NCBI RefSeq assembly: GCF_051131135.1
Contig: NZ_CP151274.1
Location: 992,001-1,056,000 of the forward strand
DNA: 64,000 nt
Source of the DNA: Thermogladius sp023256015
GTDB lineage: Archaea; Thermoproteota; Thermoprotei_A; Sulfolobales; Desulfurococcaceae
Reading direction: 5' to 3'
Part shown: one piece after another, positions 61,135-64,000 of the stretch
How positions within the stretch are numbered: position 1 is the first letter of the stretch
Layout: the number at the start of each line of letters is the position of its first letter
Position numbers and translations under genes: made by a program
The notes under the pieces: generated by a model
What the model saw: the letters and a program-made list of their open reading frames with translations, nothing else
The model's database searches: none
Told to the model about the DNA's origin: nothing

Positions 61135-61407
61135 CTAGAACTCGGGTACCATGCTTATGGCCTTGACCGGGCACTCGTTGGCGCAGATACCGCAGCCCTT
61201 ACAGTAGTCGTAGTTCACAACCACGTTCTCACCGTCCCAGACTATCGCCATGTCGGGGCAGAACAACCAGCAGAGCATGCACTTCGTGCACTTGTTGTAG
61301 TCTATAACCGGTTTTAGGGCTCTCCAGTCCCCCGTCTTGTAGTCGGTCGACAGCCTGAAGGCTACGCCGGCTTTGGGGAGGCTTCTCCAACCGGCTTGTT
61401 GGGACAT
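61135..61407 (-). CDS. porD: 2-oxoacid (pyruvate) ferredoxin oxidoreductase delta subunit
   Basis: 90 aa, ATG start. Two 4Fe4S motifs: CTKCMLCWLFCP and CKGCGICANECP. Passes electrons from the beta-subunit cluster to free ferredoxin. Zero bases to both neighbours. Confidence 0.94.
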   Translation of the reverse strand: MSQQAGWRSLPKAGVAFRLSTDYKTGDWRALKPVIDYNKCTKCMLCWLFCPDMAIVWDGENVVVNYDYCKGCGICANECPVKAISMVPEF

Positions 61408-61968
61408 CTACTTCACCTTCACAGTCAAGTCATGCGACTTCCTTATTAAATCGATGTTCTTGTCCGCGACAGCTCCCTTGAACCTCTCCTTCACCGCCTT
61501 CTCAAGGCTGCCCCAGGAGACAATACTCCACGCCTTCATCAACCCGCCTATCATTGCCGTGTTGGTTATGTTGGCCTTCAGGATCTCGAGTGCGAGCCTC
61601 GTAGCGGGCGTGGTGTAGACCTTCACACCTTGTGGGAGGTCTCCGAGCCTCTTGAAGAGCGACTCCTTGTCCCCCTCGTAGTTCAGGATCAGGACGCCGT
61701 TCTCCTTGATACCCGCGTACACCTTGGGGGATATGAGGCTGTCGTCCAGGACGATCACGACATCCGGGTTGTAGACCATGCTGTGGATCTCGATCGGCTC
61801 GTCGCTTATCCTCGTAAAGGCCAGCATGGGGGCTCCAGACCTCTCGGGGCCGAAGGCTGGGAAGCTCTGGGCGTGCTTCCCGTCAAGGGCGGCCGCCATT
61901 GCTAGGATGTTGCTCGAGGTCCACGCTCCCTGTCCACCCCTCCCGTACCACGTGATCTCAATGAGCAT
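61408..61968 (-). CDS. porG: 2-oxoacid (pyruvate) ferredoxin oxidoreductase gamma subunit
   Basis: 186 aa, ATG start. EITWYGRGGQGAWTSSNILAMAA, FPAFGPERSGAPMLAFTRIS and PDVVIVLDDSLI are family signatures. First gene of the operon; a TATA box lies about 35-43 bases upstream, close to the end of an IS607 element. Confidence 0.94.
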   Translation of the reverse strand: MLIEITWYGRGGQGAWTSSNILAMAAALDGKHAQSFPAFGPERSGAPMLAFTRISDEPIEIHSMVYNPDVVIVLDDSLISPKVYAGIKENGVLILNYEGDKESLFKRLGDLPQGVKVYTTPATRLALEILKANITNTAMIGGLMKAWSIVSWGSLEKAVKERFKGAVADKNIDLIRKSHDLTVKVK

Positions 61969-62002
61969 CTAGACACCGGATTCAATCTATCACGTGAGTC
62001 TA

Positions 62003-62011
62003 TTTAAATAT
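62003..62011 (-). promoter_or_regulatory. TATA box of the por operon
   Basis: TATTTAAAT on the - strand lies about 35-43 bases upstream of the porG ATG. It remains intact although the IS607 element ends only a few tens of bases away. Confidence 0.5.
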
Positions 62012-62025
62012 CTATCTAGAACAAG

Positions 62026-62235
62026 TTGGAAACGGGGGTTCGGGTTTCATAGGGCTTTATATTAGTTGATGCCAGCCCTCTACCCTTGGCTTCATTGCCT
62101 TCAGGGTTCCTTTCATCGGAGCCCATATCATTGGCTTCCGCCCGCTCGGGGCGACCCCAGCCCACAGCTCCGCCTTCATTGAATCCTCAGGATCATCGCT
62201 GTGGGGGAACCCCCGCATCTTGGCCTTTTTTCCCT
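62026..62235 (-). ncRNA. Probable TnpB guide (omega) RNA at the element right end
   Basis: By analogy with IS200/IS605 and IS607 elements, the guide RNA scaffold covers the 3' end of tnpB and reaches the right end. A strong hairpin GGGGGAACCCCC (within 62202-62217) and a purine/pyrimidine-rich tail after the tnpB stop (GAAACCCGAACCCCCG) fit. The limits are guesses. Confidence 0.4.
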
Positions 62236-63388
62236 TTCCTCCACCCTCTAGGTATTTCTTCCTAATGTTCACCGACGCCACTTTCTGCCTATCCATCTCG
62301 AGCCCGCACCTCGGGCACTTGAATGTACGCCCCACTTGGGTCTTCACGACATACCCGCATCTGGGGCAGGTGCGGGACGTGTTCTTGGGATCCACAAAAA
62401 CTGTTAGAGCAGACTCTGACATTCTTCTGTGTATGCTCCTCCAAGGCGTTCTAGCGTTCCTCTTCCTCCTCTTCTTCTCAACCTTCTTATTGCTAACGAG
62501 ATCCTCTTTACCTAGATCCTCGAAGACGTGGATAGAGTTTGGTAGTATCCTTCTCAGACCTGCCACTAGCTTGTTTACAAAGTCCCTCTCCCTGTTCCCC
62601 TCCCTAGCCGCGTACTTCTCGTAAACCCTCTTCTTGCCCTTGCTCTGCGCAACCGCTTTCTTCCTCTCATAGACGATTTTCATGCTCTGAAGAGGTCTGA
62701 GGTCGACGTGTATAAAGCCTATTGATGGCTCGTAGCCGTCCAATGAGAGCTCGTTGCTATCCCAGCCGACGACCCTCTTAATCTCGACCTCCTTAGAGCT
62801 CTTGAAGGGGATGACGATCCTGTCGTCCTTGATTACGACCTCGCCAACAATCCAGTCTCTAACCCTGTGCTCGAACCACGTCGACCTCCACGACACGGTC
62901 AGGTACTCTCCCGGTCTCAGCGTTATTCTAATGGTCTTAGCTTGATAATCTATCTTCATAAGCGTTGTCTTGCACCTAGCGAACCTCCTCCTAATCCTCG
63001 GCTTGGTCTTCCCAGCTCTCCCTTTCAGGTACCTCTTCCTCCAAGACTCCATGACCGAATAGGCTGTCCTGATAACAGCGTCGACCCAGTGGCTCGCGTA
63101 CGGGTTATCCTTCATAAGCGTATCTCTAAGCATCTTCTTGAACACTTTATCCTTTGGTATCATGGGGATCCGGGTCTTCAAACCAGTAATTACTGTCGTC
63201 CTTCCCCTCTTTCTAACAAGCTTTGGGAAGCGATACCCCCACGCGATATTATCCCAGATCATGTCTATGGCCTTCTGCAGAGTCCTCAAATACCACGTCA
63301 CTAGCTCTCTAGCCCTCTCGTCTCTTACTGGAACCGAGTAAGCTCTCACGAGCTCAAGGGTCTTCAATGAGCCTCTTTGCACCCTCAA
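62057..63388 (-). CDS. tnpB: TnpB RNA-guided nuclease of IS607
   Basis: 443 aa from TTG 63388; GTG 63382 or TTG 63367 are alternatives, all overlapping or close to the tnpA end. RuvC-like residues: Asp210 in VGWDSNELSLDG, Glu290 in HVFEDLGKEDL and Asp366 in EMDRQKVASVNI. Zinc ribbon CPRC (341-344) and CPRC (358-361). All catalytic positions are present, so it is probably active as a guide-RNA nuclease that helps keep the element. The C-terminal tail after 375 is Gly/Lys-rich and likely overlaps the guide RNA gene. Confidence 0.92.
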   Translation of the reverse strand: MRVQRGSLKTLELVRAYSVPVRDERARELVTWYLRTLQKAIDMIWDNIAWGYRFPKLVRKRGRTTVITGLKTRIPMIPKDKVFKKMLRDTLMKDNPYASHWVDAVIRTAYSVMESWRKRYLKGRAGKTKPRIRRRFARCKTTLMKIDYQAKTIRITLRPGEYLTVSWRSTWFEHRVRDWIVGEVVIKDDRIVIPFKSSKEVEIKRVVGWDSNELSLDGYEPSIGFIHVDLRPLQSMKIVYERKKAVAQSKGKKRVYEKYAAREGNRERDFVNKLVAGLRRILPNSIHVFEDLGKEDLVSNKKVEKKRRKRNARTPWRSIHRRMSESALTVFVDPKNTSRTCPRCGYVVKTQVGRTFKCPRCGLEMDRQKVASVNIRKKYLEGGGKGKKAKMRGFPHSDDPEDSMKAELWAGVAPSGRKPMIWAPMKGTLKAMKPRVEGWHQLI

Positions 63389-63968
63389 CCACCTCCTTGT
63401 ACTTGTGGCTCCGCATGCCGTAGAGTTTCCCCGCGAAGTGAGAGATTATTGTTATGAGGTCTTCCGCCAACTCTTCTCTCGGGTCTTTATCCTCTTTATT
63501 TAGAACAACTACCTCAACGCCAAAGGGTCTTAGAAGCTCCTCAAGCGTTTTGAAACCGAACCTAGTCAGCCTGTCCGGGTACGCCACAACGATTTTCGAT
63601 ATTCTTTTCTCCGTGGCAAGCCTTAGTATCTTCCTGAACCCCTTCCTATCCTCGTCGAGACCACTACCAATATCGGTTACGACCTCGTACTCTTGAATGT
63701 TGTTTTGCCTAGCCCACTCCTCCAAGGCTCTAACCTGCCTATCCAAGTCGTCTTTTTGCGCGTGTGATGATACCCTAGCGTATAACACGACCTTCCTAGC
63801 CTTGGTTAAACCCATTAGCTTATCAACGTCCTCTTCCCTAAACCTCCACTTTCCACCGGGTGTCAGAACTGGAGTTATGTATCCCCTCTTGACATAGTTT
63901 CTGAGGGTAGCGTAACTTATCCCCAGCTTCTGGCAAACCTCCTTAGGTCTCAGCACTTCTTCTCCCAA
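63354..63968 (-). CDS. tnpA: IS607 TnpA serine recombinase
   Basis: 204 aa, TTG start. N-terminal MerR-like HTH (LRPKEVCQKLGISYATLRNYVKRG with wing GGKWRFREEDV), then the resolvase domain VVLYARVSSHAQKDDLDRQ with catalytic Ser67, DIGSGLDEDRKGFRKIL and AYPDRLTRFGF. DNA-binding domain in front of the catalytic domain is specific to IS607 transposases. Overlaps tnpB by 35 bases. Confidence 0.94.
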   Translation of the reverse strand: MGEEVLRPKEVCQKLGISYATLRNYVKRGYITPVLTPGGKWRFREEDVDKLMGLTKARKVVLYARVSSHAQKDDLDRQVRALEEWARQNNIQEYEVVTDIGSGLDEDRKGFRKILRLATEKRISKIVVAYPDRLTRFGFKTLEELLRPFGVEVVVLNKEDKDPREELAEDLITIISHFAGKLYGMRSHKYKEVVEGAKRLIEDP

Positions 63969-64000
63969 TCAAAAGAGAGGTTGATATCAACATAATCTTT

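Larger units (their letters stand above)
62025..64000 (-). mobile_element. IS607-family insertion sequence (tnpA-tnpB)
   Basis: Serine recombinase with MerR-type HTH followed by overlapping TnpB, the IS607 layout, both intact. The ends are not exactly placed: the right end should lie between the tnpB stop (62057) and the por promoter (about 62015); the left end lies at or beyond 63970-64000, perhaps outside the window. IS607 elements make no target duplication and have no clear inverted repeats, so the borders cannot be read directly. Confidence 0.85.

Noticed and set aside
1..64000. CRISPR array or replication origin
   Set aside because: No regularly spaced repeats were seen, and no ORB-like elements or cdc6/orc1 gene are present.

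Overview
The window looks like chromosomal DNA of an anaerobic, heterotrophic, hyperthermophilic Thermoproteota (crenarchaeon), most likely of the Desulfurococcales. The evidence is: archaeal BRE/TATA-type promoters; many TTG and GTG starts with 4-nt TTGA/GTGA/ATGA overlaps; a tRNA-Cys with an anticodon-loop intron; a HerA-NurA-Mre11-Rad50 operon; a Thermococcus-type Mbh membrane-bound [NiFe] hydrogenase; a four-subunit pyruvate-type ferredoxin oxidoreductase; and AMP phosphorylase and beta-RFAP synthase. The coding DNA is GC-rich. A Thermogladius-like genome would fit, but that is a guess and not something the sequence proves.

Layout. 0.27-5.3 kb: tRNA-Cys, a class III aminotransferase divergent from an APC amino-acid permease, a calcineurin-type phosphoesterase and a nucleotidyltransferase-fold protein. 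5.3-6.95 kb: remains of a YeeE/YedE sulfur transporter, a coiled-coil PD-(D/E)XK-like protein and an unassigned, highly structured RNA candidate. 7-13.7 kb: mre11-nurA-herA-rad50. 13.8-18.8 kb: metallo-beta-lactamase-fold protein, GH13 maltodextrin hydrolase, O6-methylguanine methyltransferase, MoaB, a HAD hydrolase and a tandem-HTH protein.

18.8-30.5 kb is the energy-metabolism core. hypE-hypC-hypF (NiFe cofactor assembly) is followed by an Mbh-like hydrogenase: subunits K, L, N, B, C, D, E/F, G, A, H, I and M lie on the + strand, while the electron-transferring small subunit J is alone on the - strand. Together they should oxidise ferredoxin, make H2 and pump ions. The ferredoxin would come partly from the por operon (porG-D-A-B, 58.8-62 kb, - strand), which is followed by a HycI-type protease able to process the large subunit.

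30.5-42.7 kb is mixed: a thioredoxin-fold/CcdA fusion, beta-RFAP synthase with DUF447, DedA-like and MscS-like membrane proteins, an MFS-like transporter, ThiL, a polysaccharide flippase, MoeA, an iron-type alcohol dehydrogenase and a processive GT2 glycosyltransferase. 42.8-45.2 kb is a compact module of a secreted TasA/AbpA-like putative filament subunit, a SipW-like signal peptidase with an extra outer domain, and a four-TM protein. 45.2-58.3 kb: a second APC permease, TrpB2, a Tfx regulator, AMP phosphorylase, two geranylgeranyl-reductase-family flavoproteins, DUF429, a DHH phosphoesterase, an alpha/beta hydrolase, uracil phosphoribosyltransferase, a HAD phosphatase, phosphohexomutase and a pyruvoyl decarboxylase. 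62-64 kb: an IS607-family element (serine recombinase plus TnpB) next to the por promoter.

The most interesting items are the structured RNA at about 6.67-6.91 kb, the TasA-like/SipW-like module, the split hydrogenase cluster, the maturation protease with no usable in-frame start codon, and the decayed sulfur transporter.
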